64,000 nucleotides of DNA from Nitrososphaera sp. (GTDB lineage Archaea; Thermoproteota; Nitrososphaeria; Nitrososphaerales; Nitrososphaeraceae), in assembly GCA_039938515.1 (NCBI GenBank), contig JBDUUL010000015.1:1-64000 (forward strand), written 5' to 3'. The notes under the pieces were generated by a model. That model was not told the DNA's origin. It searched no databases and was given only the letters and a program-made list of their open reading frames with translations. Made by a program: the position numbers and the translations under genes. Positions 1 through 8,147 of the stretch are shown here, piece after piece; within the stretch, counting starts at the first letter, position 1, and each line of letters starts with the position of its first letter.

Positions 1-199
1 CCGGGCTTCCGTCAATTCCCTGGAGAAATGCAAGCGGGGCATAGACTATTGCAAAGAGAACCTCAAATGCCACGGTTACTATGATAAAATCGACAAGCCA
101 TGCCCAGAACCTTGTGGACCACCTGGCCAGCACTATTTCCCTTGTTGGCTGTGGTTCCTTTGCTCCTGCAGGATTATTACCTGTTGGTTCAAGTGCCAT
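1..199 (-). CDS. RDD-like membrane protein, N-terminal part (cut by window edge)
   Basis: The minus strand reads from an ATG at 199 without a stop to the window edge (66 codons). After about 25 polar, Pro/Gly-rich residues comes RFWAWLVDFIIVTVAF, which resembles the first helix of RDD-family membrane proteins (Arg before the helix, Asp inside it), followed by more hydrophobic sequence. A TATA-like TCTAATATG is centred near 222, about 23 bases before the ATG, so the transcript looks leaderless. The TGCA palindrome at 243-256 lies just upstream and is shared with the divergent ATPase gene. The family call rests on one motif and the C-terminus is unseen. Confidence 0.6.
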   Translation of the reverse strand, partial: MALEPTGNNPAGAKEPQPTREIVLARWSTRFWAWLVDFIIVTVAFEVLFAIVYAPLAFLQGIDGSP

Positions 200-242
200 A
201 AGCGTCAATCTGCGATTACATATTAGAACATGGAGATTTCTT

Positions 243-256
243 TGCAATGCACTGCA
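243..256. promoter_or_regulatory. TGCA palindrome, site 1
   Basis: TGCAATGCACTGCA. It ends 6 bases before the TATA-like GTATTAAG (264-271) of the P-ATPase gene and also stands upstream of the TATA box (about 222) of the divergent RDD-like gene, so one site may serve both. Confidence 0.75.
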
Positions 257-296
257 CGCGGAAGTATTAAGCACCATTGTCTCCTTGTTTTAAGTA

Positions 297-2264
297 TTGG
301 TCAGAGAAGGGTCTGCGTCAACCCGCTTGGATAGGGCTAAGTCTAATCTGAAGTCTTACCTGAACCAGACATCAGAGGTGGAGGCACCGCCGGCCCAAGC
401 AAGCATTACCAAAAAGGTCAGTGCATTTGTGCGCAGGTACCCTATGCCGGTCTTCAGTTTCATTGGTCTTGTCGTCGGCACGGTACTCCAATGGGGACTT
501 GGGCTCTCGGAGCAGGCCCAGTGGATTTGGCTTGCCACCCTTGTTATTGGCGGCGTCCCCGTCGTCTGGGAAACCGCGAAAGGGATTGCCAGTAAGCACT
601 TTGCATCCGACATCGTCGCCACGCTTGCCATAATCGCCGCCCTCCTGCTAAATGACGGCTTTCCAGGGGTAGTCATTGTACTTATGCAGACTGGTGGGAA
701 GGCACTTGAAGACTATGCATTTGGCAGAGCGTCGTCATCGCTTGATGTGCTTCTTGCACGATCGCCAAGGCTGGCCCACAGAAAAGGCAATGGTGCAATT
801 AAAGACATAGCAGTCGAGGATGTTAGGATAGGCGACATCCTGTTAATCAGGCAGGGCGACTTGATCCCAGTCGACGGCCGGATAATCAGCGGGGCAACAC
901 TGATAGACGAATCTTCGCTTACAGGAGAGCCGCTTCCTAAAGCAAAAACAGCAGGCGACGGAGTGTTTAGCGGCACTGTCAATACCCAGAGCGTAATAGA
1001 AATAGAGGCTGAAAAGCCCAGCAGCGAAAGCCAGTACGCAAAGATCGTAGAGCTTGTTCGGAAGGCTCAGCAAGATAAGGCGCCTCTTCAGAGGCTTGCA
1101 AGTAAATACGCCGTTTGGTTCACGCCAATCACCGTAGCAGTCGCGCTTGTCGGGTATCTTGTTACCGGCCGCGTTGAAACAATCCTGTCAGTACTTGTCG
1201 TTGCTACGCCCTGCGCGCTGATATTTGCGACACCGGTTGCAATAATCAGCGGCATAAATCGCGCCGCAAAGCACGGAATTATCATAAAACACGGAGCAGC
1301 GATAGAGCAGGTTGGCAAGGCCGAATTGGTAGTCTTTGACAAGACCGGCACCATTACTTCCGGCTCTCTTTCAGTTACCGCTGTACTTCCGCTAGGCAAA
1401 CGAACATCAGACGATCTTCTTTTCAAGGCCTCAAGCGTTGAGCAGCTTTCTTCGCATCCTGCAGCTCGCGTCCTTGCGGCCAAGGGATTTGAGAAATTCA
1501 GGACACTGCAGATTCCCTCGGATTTCACTGAAATTCCAGGCGCAGGTGTGCAGGGCAGAGTAAACGGCGAATTCGTGAAGGTAGGTTCAAGGCAGCTATT
1601 CGAAGAGAATTTTAATGCGGCTGAGGTCAATCAGCAGCTCAGGACTATTGGCAGGCTGGAATCTGTCCCTGCTGACGGCAGCATGCTGGCCTATGTCAGC
1701 ATAAACGACAATTTAGAAGGAGCGATTGTCTTTGGCGATACAATAAGACCGGGGGTACGCAAAATGATAAACGATCTGCACCTCATGGGTGTTAGAGAGA
1801 CGGTGTTGCTTACTGGCGACAATGAGAGAAACGCAGTAACCATAGCGCGCAATGCGGGAATTGAAAGAGCAGAGTGGGACCTGCTTCCGCAGGACAAGGT
1901 CTCATCCGTAAAAAAGCTGAAGGAGGTCTATCGCGACATTGTGATGGTCGGCGACGGCATCAATGATGCGCCGGCTCTCGCAACAGCGACTGTTGGCATC
2001 GCCATGGGTGCCAAGGGGACCGCGATCTCGGCAGAATCTGCAGACATTGTCCTGCTTGTCGACGACGTGACTAAGGTCGCTGACGTGATGAGGATAAGCC
2101 AGAGGACGATTTCAATTGCAAAGCAGAGCATATTCATTGGTCTTGGAGTCAGTATATTTTTGATGGCGGTTGCAAGCACCGGGGCAATCCCGCCCGCGCT
2201 GGGCGCGATGCTTCAGGAAATTCTGGATGTGGCTGTTATCCTTAACGCAGTCCGCGCCAGGTGA
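297..2264 (+). CDS. P1B-type heavy-metal-translocating P-type ATPase (TPC variant)
   Basis: A 655-residue membrane ATPase likely to export a metal ion. Visible landmarks are the actuator-loop TGE (209-211), phosphorylation site DKTGT with Asp348, SSHP with the P1B-typical His-Pro (about 387), and hinge GDGINDAP (about 552-559). The membrane metal motif that is CPC in Cu/Zn/Cd pumps is TPC here (304-306, in VVATPCAL), and there is no N-terminal CxxC metal-binding domain. The substrate therefore cannot be read from the standard signatures. The TTG at 297 is chosen because a TATA box at 264-271 sits 30 bases upstream, the spacing used by most genes here. It is controlled by palindrome site 1. 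Confidence 0.92.
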   Translation: MVREGSASTRLDRAKSNLKSYLNQTSEVEAPPAQASITKKVSAFVRRYPMPVFSFIGLVVGTVLQWGLGLSEQAQWIWLATLVIGGVPVVWETAKGIASKHFASDIVATLAIIAALLLNDGFPGVVIVLMQTGGKALEDYAFGRASSSLDVLLARSPRLAHRKGNGAIKDIAVEDVRIGDILLIRQGDLIPVDGRIISGATLIDESSLTGEPLPKAKTAGDGVFSGTVNTQSVIEIEAEKPSSESQYAKIVELVRKAQQDKAPLQRLASKYAVWFTPITVAVALVGYLVTGRVETILSVLVVATPCALIFATPVAIISGINRAAKHGIIIKHGAAIEQVGKAELVVFDKTGTITSGSLSVTAVLPLGKRTSDDLLFKASSVEQLSSHPAARVLAAKGFEKFRTLQIPSDFTEIPGAGVQGRVNGEFVKVGSRQLFEENFNAAEVNQQLRTIGRLESVPADGSMLAYVSINDNLEGAIVFGDTIRPGVRKMINDLHLMGVRETVLLTGDNERNAVTIARNAGIERAEWDLLPQDKVSSVKKLKEVYRDIVMVGDGINDAPALATATVGIAMGAKGTAISAESADIVLLVDDVTKVADVMRISQRTISIAKQSIFIGLGVSIFLMAVASTGAIPPALGAMLQEILDVAVILNAVRAR

Positions 2265-2428
2265 AAAGGATTAGCAAGCTTGATGGTACTTGCTGCTAAG
2301 TGTAAGTTGCTTGTCATCCAACGCAAAGAATGGATTGCAATTGAACTTTCACACATAACCGAAGGAACGCAAAAGTTTTCGCGATCCTGACGCGGGGGCG
2401 GTAATTGGGCCCTTTGCTATTAAGCGTC

Positions 2429-2863
2429 TCACTTACTCTTCAAGTAAAGCAAGTAAACGAGAACAAACGGCACCAAACCGATTGCAAGTGAAGCGTAGCC
2501 CAGAAAAGATGAAAGCGCTATTGCCAGACTCATGTACAGGGTAAGGCCTGTTGGAACAAACCCGTAAAGCATGAAGCGATGTGCACGCCTTTTGAATTTC
2601 TCGAGGTCTCTGTAGGGATATTCAACATGGTGATAAATTACCGGCAGGATAAAGAGCGAAATTGCAACCGTAATGGAAATTATTGCTATCATTACCAGAA
2701 TCCTGTCAATGGGCGTGAGTCTATCAGTATAAGCAATAGAGATGTTCAGCAAAAAACCAAAGAGGATTCCGGTGAACGCGATGAGAAGCGAACTTTCCCT
2801 AATGATTGCGTTGTAATCAGTCAAAAGCTTGTCTCGTTCGTTCTTCGGCGGATCGGAATCCAA
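2429..2863 (-). CDS. Four-helix membrane protein, DUF6328-like
   Basis: A 144-residue integral membrane protein. It has a short charged N-terminus (NERDKLLTDYNAIIRE), then four hydrophobic helices, with a cytoplasmic-looking charged loop (HHVEYPYRDLEKFKRRAHR) between helices 2 and 3. The arrangement of an RELLxDYNxxxRE-like N-terminus and helix pairs matches the DUF6328 family, whose function is unknown. The TTG start at 2863 lies 34 bases after a TATA-like GGAATAAG on the minus strand. Function is not recognised. Confidence 0.8.
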   Translation of the reverse strand: MDSDPPKNERDKLLTDYNAIIRESSLLIAFTGILFGFLLNISIAYTDRLTPIDRILVMIAIISITVAISLFILPVIYHHVEYPYRDLEKFKRRAHRFMLYGFVPTGLTLYMSLAIALSSFLGYASLAIGLVPFVLVYLLYLKSK

Positions 2864-2947
2864 CTAGCATCCCGGGTATGGCTGCAACCATTCTTATTCC
2901 TAGCCCCGCCTGGTGAGACTGACACAAACTAGCAGAATGCTAGCTAG

Positions 2948-2960
2948 TGCACTGCATTCC
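2948..2960. promoter_or_regulatory. TGCA palindrome, site 2
   Basis: TGCACTGCATTCC, followed by the TATA box CTTAAATAA (about 2966-2974) and the leaderless ATG of the first Hsp20 gene at 2998. Confidence 0.75.
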
Positions 2961-2997
2961 ATCTACTTAAATAATCTCTGTCGGATTAGAATTTGAT

Positions 2998-3504
2998 ATG
3001 TCTGCATCAAGCAGCGAAAGAAAGGACCGAGAAGAGGAAAGCGGCATTACCCCGAGGAGATTTGACACGATGTTCGACAATTTCAGGAAGGACATGGAGA
3101 GAATGATGGCAAGGCCCTGGAGCTTTCCCATGGACTGGAGCTTCCCGTCAATGTTCGAGGCAAGGGATATGCGCACTGCGATGTACGAGCTGACGGACAG
3201 GGGCGACCGATATGAAGTCCTGGCAGAGCTTCCTGGAATTGACAAGGACAAGGTAGACATCAAGGCAACAAAGTATTCTGTCGAGGTTTCAGCCAAGCAT
3301 TCCGAGAAGACAGAAGACAAGGGCAAAAAGTACGTATACACCGAGAGAATTTTCAGGTCGTTCTACCGAAATATTCCAGTTCCTGAAGAAATAGTCCCTT
3401 CAAAAGTTTCTGCAAAGCTTGAGAACGGCATCTTGAAACTCGACCTGCCAAAGAAGGTTCCAACCAAGGGAGAAACAGAATCAACGAAGGTTGAGGTAAA
3501 GTAG
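2998..3504 (+). CDS. Small heat shock protein Hsp20 (first copy)
   Basis: A 168-residue alpha-crystallin-type chaperone that should hold unfolding proteins in the cytoplasm. The N-terminal arm is rich in Met, Trp and Phe (RPWSFPMDWSFPSMF). The alpha-crystallin domain starts near residue 60 (YEVLAELPGIDKDKVDIKA), includes RIFRSFYRNIPVPEEI, and ends in ENGILKLDLPK, the usual GxL region. It is clearly paralogous to the Hsp20 at 29587: both share FRSFYRNI or FKSFYRNI, PEEI and PSK. The ATG lies 28 bases after its TATA box and palindrome site 2 precedes that. Confidence 0.95.
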   Translation: MSASSSERKDREEESGITPRRFDTMFDNFRKDMERMMARPWSFPMDWSFPSMFEARDMRTAMYELTDRGDRYEVLAELPGIDKDKVDIKATKYSVEVSAKHSEKTEDKGKKYVYTERIFRSFYRNIPVPEEIVPSKVSAKLENGILKLDLPKKVPTKGETESTKVEVK

Positions 3505-3555
3505 TAGAGGGAAGCAGCGCCCTACCTTGTTTGAGGCGAGTGGCCGGCCCGCTAC

Positions 3556-3561
3556 TTTTTT
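3556..3561 (+). terminator. T-run after first Hsp20
   Basis: Six T residues about 50 bases after the Hsp20 stop, in GC-poor surroundings. Archaeal transcription can end at such oligo-T tracts. No clear hairpin is needed or seen. Confidence 0.35.
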
Positions 3562-3678
3562 ATCAGCTCATTCGAGCAATTTTTTGAAGGATATCATATT
3601 CTATTGAAAGTACGCAAAACTGCGAAAACCGGGGGCTCGCAGGAATCAAAATAAATTCAAGGTGGCTTGGAACGAGCT

Positions 3679-3849
3679 TTATCTCTTCTTTGTGACGCCT
3701 TTGAGTCTCTTATGGTTCTGGGAGGTTTCGACCGACGGAAGGCCTGGGCTTCCTAATTTCTTGGTCGGCTTTGGCTGCTCGTCAAGGTCAAGGTTCTTGA
3801 CCTCTTCTGTATCCAGCGGATGGCGGTCAAGCTGTGATTTGTGTTTCAT
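3679..3849 (-). CDS. 56-residue charged microprotein under a TGCA palindrome
   Basis: The minus strand has ATG at 3849, 56 codons, then TAA at 3679. The product is hydrophilic, with acidic stretch EEVKNLDLDEQPK, a Pro/Gly/Ser-rich middle and a basic end (HKRLKGVTKKR), and is probably disordered. No Cys, helix or known domain is seen and I do not recognise it. A TATA-like CATAATAACG is centred near 3877, about 27 bases upstream, and palindrome site 3 follows at the regulon distance. Promoter and composition together support a real gene. Confidence 0.65.
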   Translation of the reverse strand: MKHKSQLDRHPLDTEEVKNLDLDEQPKPTKKLGSPGLPSVETSQNHKRLKGVTKKR

Positions 3850-3895
3850 TGTTGTAGAGATTCACTGCATCCGTTATTATGCTGTCAGATTTCTC

Positions 3896-3914
3896 TGTAA
3901 TGCAGTGCGTTGCA
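3896..3914. promoter_or_regulatory. TGCA palindrome, site 3
   Basis: TGTAATGCAGTGCGTTGCA; read on the minus strand, TGCAACGCACTGCATTACA stands about 15 bases before the TATA box of the 56-residue gene. The 274 bases from 3915 to 4188 hold no gene I can support. Confidence 0.7.
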
Positions 3915-4188
3915 AAAGAAGTCCGCCCTGATAAATAGACATGGTGCAAATCCGCAGGTTGGTCCACTTGACACTCAGATCGGAACGTCCATTCTCCAGT
4001 CTGGCTGGCAGCCGCATACAACGCTCAAGGCAAACCTTCAGTCCGACTATCTTTCTGATTCAGCCTATAACTCGTATGGCATTCACCTCATGGTCTTTCC
4101 ACTAACGAGCTGAGCGGGATTTAACCACCACAAAATGCTGAAACATTTCTGGGAATCTCTTTAACGGAGGGCTGTGGTGTTAAATAGC

Positions 4189-4722
4189 ATGACCGAAAAT
4201 ATCCTGAACCATGTGGATTTGCAAAAGACCTCGGCAACGATTGAATCGGGCGTGAAGGACAGATCGACCTTGAGAAGGCCGGTCAAGCTGCACGGCGACT
4301 GGATTCTCGACCCATCAACGCCTTTCCAGTTCAGGAGCGAGATGTCGTTTGAGAAGGGCAAGCAGGTAGTCGAAATCGACTCGCCGTCGTTTCTTGGCGG
4401 CAATGGCAACAGGCTTGGTCCCATGGCATACTGCGTCGCCGGAATTACTTCTTGTTTTATCAGCACCTTTGCTTCAGTCGCGGCAATGCACGGGATCAAG
4501 CTAACGAAATTAAGCGTAAATACGGAATGCAAAATCAATTTCTCCAAGACCTTTGACATCTCTGAAGATCCAATCACTGAGGGCATTAGGTTTGACATAG
4601 AGGCAAGCGCAGAGAACGCGGACAAGGGCAGGCTTGAAGAGATTCTCAGAATGGCAGAGGAAAGATGTCCTGCCGTGTATAGTATGACCCATCTCATCCA
4701 GGTTAGTGCTAGAATAAAATGA
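4189..4722 (+). CDS. OsmC/Ohr-family protein
   Basis: A 177-residue protein of the OsmC fold, whose members reduce organic hydroperoxides or handle related thiol chemistry. The helix GPMAYCVAGITSCFISTFA (about residues 81-99) carries the first conserved Cys region and ERCPAVYSM (about 157-165) the second, as expected. ATG 4189 is preferred over the upstream GTG at 4174 because the TATA-like CTCTTTAACG (about 4157-4166) is roughly 27 bases before it. It overlaps the next gene by ATGA, so the two are co-translated. Which of OsmC, Ohr or YhfA subtypes it belongs to is not certain. Confidence 0.85.
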   Translation: MTENILNHVDLQKTSATIESGVKDRSTLRRPVKLHGDWILDPSTPFQFRSEMSFEKGKQVVEIDSPSFLGGNGNRLGPMAYCVAGITSCFISTFASVAAMHGIKLTKLSVNTECKINFSKTFDISEDPITEGIRFDIEASAENADKGRLEEILRMAEERCPAVYSMTHLIQVSARIK

Positions 4723-5225
4723 CAACAATAGAGAGCAAAAGCGCAGCTCTCGCCGGACAGGATAGGCCTTTGCTGTTCTCAAAGGTATTGGTGCCAGTCG
4801 ACAGGTCAGACAACGCGGACAGGGCGTTTGATTGTGCATTGAGGCTCGCCAAGGCAATTTCGGCTCAGGTAATCCTTCTGGCAGTTGTTGAGGACATTCC
4901 CGCCATGACAGAATCATACTTTCCCAGGTATGAACTCCAGAAGGTGGCAGAGGAGGGCATGGACCAGTACATAGAAGGTTTGCTTCACAAAGCAGAGAAA
5001 CAATACGGCGTTAGACCAAGAGGTCTTGTCAGAAACGGGCACCCGGTGAAAGTCATTCTGGAGGTGGCTGGGGAAGAGAAGGCGAGTTCGGGAACCCAGA
5101 GCCAGTCCGATCTGCTAATCGTAATGGGAAGCAGGGGGCTCGGATCTTTCAAACAAATGCTCCTAGGCAGTGTCTCTCACGGTGTAATCAGCCACGGGGG
5201 ATTTCCGGTTTTGATTGTAAAGTAG
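4719..5225 (+). CDS. Universal stress protein UspA family (first copy)
   Basis: A 168-residue USP domain. It opens with FSKVLVPVDRSDNADRAF (conserved Asp and VPVD-S turn) and ends with the nucleotide-loop pattern LIVMGSRGLGSFKQMLLGSV followed by PVLIVK. The G-2x-G-9x-G(S/T) motif suggests it can bind ATP. It overlaps the OsmC gene by four bases, which pairs peroxide defence with stress signalling in one transcript. About 20 residues precede the domain. No TGCA palindrome is seen upstream of this operon. Confidence 0.92.
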   Translation: MTTIESKSAALAGQDRPLLFSKVLVPVDRSDNADRAFDCALRLAKAISAQVILLAVVEDIPAMTESYFPRYELQKVAEEGMDQYIEGLLHKAEKQYGVRPRGLVRNGHPVKVILEVAGEEKASSGTQSQSDLLIVMGSRGLGSFKQMLLGSVSHGVISHGGFPVLIVK

Positions 5226-5288
5226 CCGCTATACCAAAGGGGAAAATCAGTTCCAGATGTGGCCTGGGAGCCAGGGAGAATGTAGGTT

Positions 5289-5717
5289 TCAACCCGGTCC
5301 ATGCTGAAAGTCTGGCGGAGAAAACGTTTCCGGTCCGACCATCTGGCGAGCCTTGTCAAGTACTTCCCATTCCTGTTCCTCGCCCCTTAGGCTAGAGAGG
5401 ATGTACCTGCCGAGCTCGGTGAGGCGGACCTTGCTATTAAGGAACTTGAAATAAAGATCGCCTGCGACAAGCATATTCTCGGCAGACGAGTGCGAGCTTG
5501 ACTCCTCGGCTGCGGGCAGCGTTGACTTGTCAATTTCTATCACACCATTTGCAAGCGCATGGTTGATGTCGGATCTTGAAATTTCGTATTCTAGCAATTC
5601 GAGGATCGAGAGGCTGGCGATGTCAAGGATGCTAACCATTCTAATTATCCGGGGGTCTTTTAGCAGGACACTGACGGTAGCCATATCGATCTGAGTCATT
5701 CGACCAGGAGTCTCCAC
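5289..5717 (-). CDS. Winged-helix transcription-factor-like protein
   Basis: A 142-residue protein with a predicted helix-turn-helix: VSVLLKDPRIIRMVSILD, then LSILELLEYEISRSDINHALANGVI, then a wing-like VRLTELGRYILSSL. This is the pattern of archaeal ArsR/HTH proteins in which LTELG ends the recognition wing. GTG 5717 is selected because a TATA-like GTTTTAGATAG lies about 25 bases upstream on the minus strand. It is divergent from the CBS gene at 5867. Its target is unknown. Confidence 0.75.
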   Translation of the reverse strand: METPGRMTQIDMATVSVLLKDPRIIRMVSILDIASLSILELLEYEISRSDINHALANGVIEIDKSTLPAAEESSSHSSAENMLVAGDLYFKFLNSKVRLTELGRYILSSLRGEEQEWEVLDKARQMVGPETFSPPDFQHGPG

Positions 5718-5798
5718 AATTACTAGCGCGTCTCCCTATCTAAAACATATTGGCGATATTGCTGCATTTTTGAAAACAGGACCGCGATCGCCGGAGAG

Positions 5799-5825
5799 TT
5801 GCAATGCTTTGCAATGCAGTGCAAC
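5799..5825. promoter_or_regulatory. TGCA palindrome, site 4 (tandem)
   Basis: TTGCAATGC, then three T, then GCAATGCAGTGCAA. This is a full palindrome preceded by an extra half-site. The TATA box GCTAAATAATA (5832-5842) follows 7-8 bases later and the leaderless ATG of the CBS protein is at 5867. Confidence 0.75.
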
Positions 5826-5866
5826 GGTCGTCGCTAAATAATACATCCGATTTGTCATTCGCAGCG

Positions 5867-6763
5867 ATGACCTCAACTCCGCTTAGCTTGGGACAGAGGG
5901 CAAGCGAGCTAACGATAGGGGACGCGTTTGGGAGCGACTTGACGCGAGTATCATGCGTTAACATCAGCCACCGCAGAGACGCCTGGGTGGCGACCATCAT
6001 GTGCGCGCAGTACCTAGAGTCTGTAATTGATTCGATAGTTGTACGCGACGATGAATTCGCCCCCGTTGGGATAATTGGTGGATTTGACATCCTCAGCTAC
6101 CTGCGAAAAAATCCATCCAAGAATGCGCTATACGAGACGAGCGTCTCCGAGATCATGTTTCGTGATCTCTTTAGAATTGAAAACAAAGACTCTACCCTTG
6201 GAGGAGTGATCGAGACTTGGCGACGACTGGGTCGCGCCTTTGCCATCGTTCCAAACGAATATGGCGATTTTTCGTCCCTATCGGCGAGGAGGATGCTAGA
6301 GGTCGGTACACGGTATAACTTTGATTTCACGGTGGATTCTATTTCCAAAAAGAAGGCGATCACATTTGAGAGGGATTCAAACTTGGGGAATATTCTTGAG
6401 GTAATGTTTCAAAACAGGACCCGAAAGCTTTTGCTTGAGGGTACCTCAACTTACCTCAGCGACCGGCTCATACTTGCCTCGATAGCCAAGCTCCTGAACT
6501 CTCAGAAGGATATTGACAATTTCTTTGAGATTCCTGTTGACCAGCTTGACCTTGAAACCGTAGAGTCGGTGCAGCCCGAGACCAGTTTTAGCGAGCTCTG
6601 CTACATTATGAACTCCATGGAGCACCCCTATGTCAAATGCGGTGACGCAATCATAACGTCTTGGGATGTCTGCACTGCGCTTCTTACTGCGTCGTTCACT
6701 GAACACACCCCGTGGGTCGAAGAAGAATCTCCAACTGAGCCCGAAGATAGCTACATTACATAG
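5867..6763 (+). CDS. CBS-domain-like protein, 298 residues
   Basis: A soluble protein with sequence typical of degenerate CBS modules: SIVVRDDEFAPVGIIGGFDILSYLRK, SVSEIMFRDLFRIENKDSTLGGVI and LGNILEVMFQNRTRKLLLEG. CBS pairs sense adenine nucleotides or similar ligands, but the ligand cannot be read here. The C-terminus is acidic. The ATG at 5867 is chosen over upstream in-frame TTG codons because the TATA box is 31 bases before it. It is longer and more divergent than the other three CBS proteins in the window and lies under palindrome site 4. Confidence 0.75.
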   Translation: MTSTPLSLGQRASELTIGDAFGSDLTRVSCVNISHRRDAWVATIMCAQYLESVIDSIVVRDDEFAPVGIIGGFDILSYLRKNPSKNALYETSVSEIMFRDLFRIENKDSTLGGVIETWRRLGRAFAIVPNEYGDFSSLSARRMLEVGTRYNFDFTVDSISKKKAITFERDSNLGNILEVMFQNRTRKLLLEGTSTYLSDRLILASIAKLLNSQKDIDNFFEIPVDQLDLETVESVQPETSFSELCYIMNSMEHPYVKCGDAIITSWDVCTALLTASFTEHTPWVEEESPTEPEDSYIT

Positions 6764-6896
6764 CTCCCTAAACGGCCTTCATCTGTAGATTCAGATGAAG
6801 AGCATTTCTGGCAATCTGATGTTTGTTTCCGGTCGAGATGCATTAAGCGGCTCATGACAGCTTGAACAGCGTAAGGCGAAAAGAGACGGCGTCCGT

Positions 6897-7244
6897 TCAG
6901 GCGGAAATTGGAAATACGTCGCCTGAAACTCGGACAAGGTCGCTGTCGTCGGATAGTGCCAACAGCGTATCGAGAGTACCATCAAAGTCTATTACAAAAT
7001 GAAAGTGTCCATGATACAATGGGAATCTGCCAACTTGCGAGAAAATCATTGCGCTCTTTTCATCGGTGTTAGTATTCTCTTTGTATTGCAATTCGAGCCA
7101 GAAGTGCTGTTTCTTCTCGGTGGGATATTTCCTGGCAAGCATTGCAGATTTGATAAGCAGAAACGGATCGATGTTCTTGTACTCGGAATTCAGGTCAGAC
7201 ACGACCGTATCGTATTCCCTGTAGATTAGTTCCGATGTAGACAT
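6897..7244 (-). CDS. Uncharacterised 115-residue protein
   Basis: The minus strand reads from ATG 7244 to 6897. The product starts STSELIYREYDTVVSDLNSEYKNIDPF, has one basic/aromatic centre (RKYPTEKKQHFWLELQYK) and a beta-rich C-terminal half (HFHFVIDFDGTLDTLLAL). No membrane segment or Cys cluster is present and no family is recognised. It is placed at ATG 7244 because the TATA-like CTTAAG (7270-7275) is 26 bases upstream. A weaker TGCA palindrome (site 5) is in regulon position. Confidence 0.7.
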   Translation of the reverse strand: MSTSELIYREYDTVVSDLNSEYKNIDPFLLIKSAMLARKYPTEKKQHFWLELQYKENTNTDEKSAMIFSQVGRFPLYHGHFHFVIDFDGTLDTLLALSDDSDLVRVSGDVFPISA

Positions 7245-7282
7245 CAAAGGCCAAGGGAGCAAGCTGACTCTTAAGCACTAGG

Positions 7283-7299
7283 TGTACAGTGCATGGCAA
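7283..7299. promoter_or_regulatory. TGCA palindrome, site 5 (weak)
   Basis: TGTACAGTGCATGGCAA. It has one good half (GTGCAT) and a decayed partner, and resembles site 15. On the minus strand it is about 8 bases before the TATA box of the gene ending at 6897. Confidence 0.55.
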
Positions 7300-7502
7300 A
7301 AATACAGCGGCGGAACACACAACCTTTGTTACTTTTCGCTATGGCTCAAGCCATTTCATCCCAAGCGCTCACACGATCGCAAGAACGGCGGCATGAAGTT
7401 CAGAACTCTATCCCTGCGACCTAATTTGAAGATGGACGCTGGCTTTTCTGCCAATAAGGGTAATATAGACACGAAGCGAATGAGTATTGGAATAGAAATT
7501 GA

Positions 7503-8081
7503 ATGAGCGCTGACGGCGGCATGCCTCTCCGAGACTTTACTTTGGATAAGGAAATCTACCGCGCATTAACGAAAATAAAGTTCGCCAGCGCTGATTCAGA
7601 ACTTTCAATTTCCAAAATAATCAACGAGATGCTCGCAGAATACCTTCATACATACATCCTATCCAAGCGCATGGGTCACATACTTGTGTCAAGGGACACT
7701 ATCAGGATTGCGTTTAGCAGGCTGACCGATGAGCAGATAATGCATGCGGCTCATGCAAACGCTGTTCGGTACAAGGATGGTGCGCTGCTTGAATACGGCA
7801 AGCCCTCATTGAATGGCTATCTTGAACTCATAAAGTCATTTGCAAAGGCAAACAAGTTTGAATTCGAGATTAGCAAGGAACCGGAAACTGAAAATTACGT
7901 GCTGATTATGAGGTTCGGATTTCTCGGCCCGAACTTTACGAAATTCAAGGGTGAAACGTACAAGATGCTTATCCAGGAATATGCAGACATTGTTGGCACG
8001 GAATTTTCGGATACTGCTCTCTTTGTCAAGTATGCGCCTCGAAAAGAGCAGGTATCCAAAGAGCAGCAGCCTTTGACGTAG
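7503..8081 (+). CDS. Ribbon-helix-helix-like protein, divergent member
   Basis: A 192-residue protein with a short N-terminal strand (LRDFTLDKEIYRALTKIK) and helix SISKIINEMLAEYLHTYI that look like a ribbon-helix-helix DNA-binding unit. An approximately 130-residue C-terminal domain follows, ending in VLIMRFGFLGPNFTKF and a helix. The layout matches the two clearer RHH proteins at 8148 and 26089, including a Met-Gly motif after the recognition helix (KRMGHILVSRDTI against KIGMMPVPKVML). Homology is distant and inferred from order of elements. The start ATG follows a TATA-like GTAATATAG (about 7460). Confidence 0.65.
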   Translation: MSADGGMPLRDFTLDKEIYRALTKIKFASADSELSISKIINEMLAEYLHTYILSKRMGHILVSRDTIRIAFSRLTDEQIMHAAHANAVRYKDGALLEYGKPSLNGYLELIKSFAKANKFEFEISKEPETENYVLIMRFGFLGPNFTKFKGETYKMLIQEYADIVGTEFSDTALFVKYAPRKEQVSKEQQPLT

Positions 8082-8147
8082 CCACCAGCTCCTAAATACC
8101 GAATTCTGGTTCGGTGCTGTTTGGCAACAGGGCGCAAGCCACCGCGG

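Noticed and set aside
3910-4113. A 67-codon plus-strand frame beginning near site 3
   Set aside because: The only start before the bulk of the frame is a TTG lying inside the palindrome, upstream of the possible TATA box, and there is no in-frame start at the expected distance. Composition is not clearly protein-like throughout.
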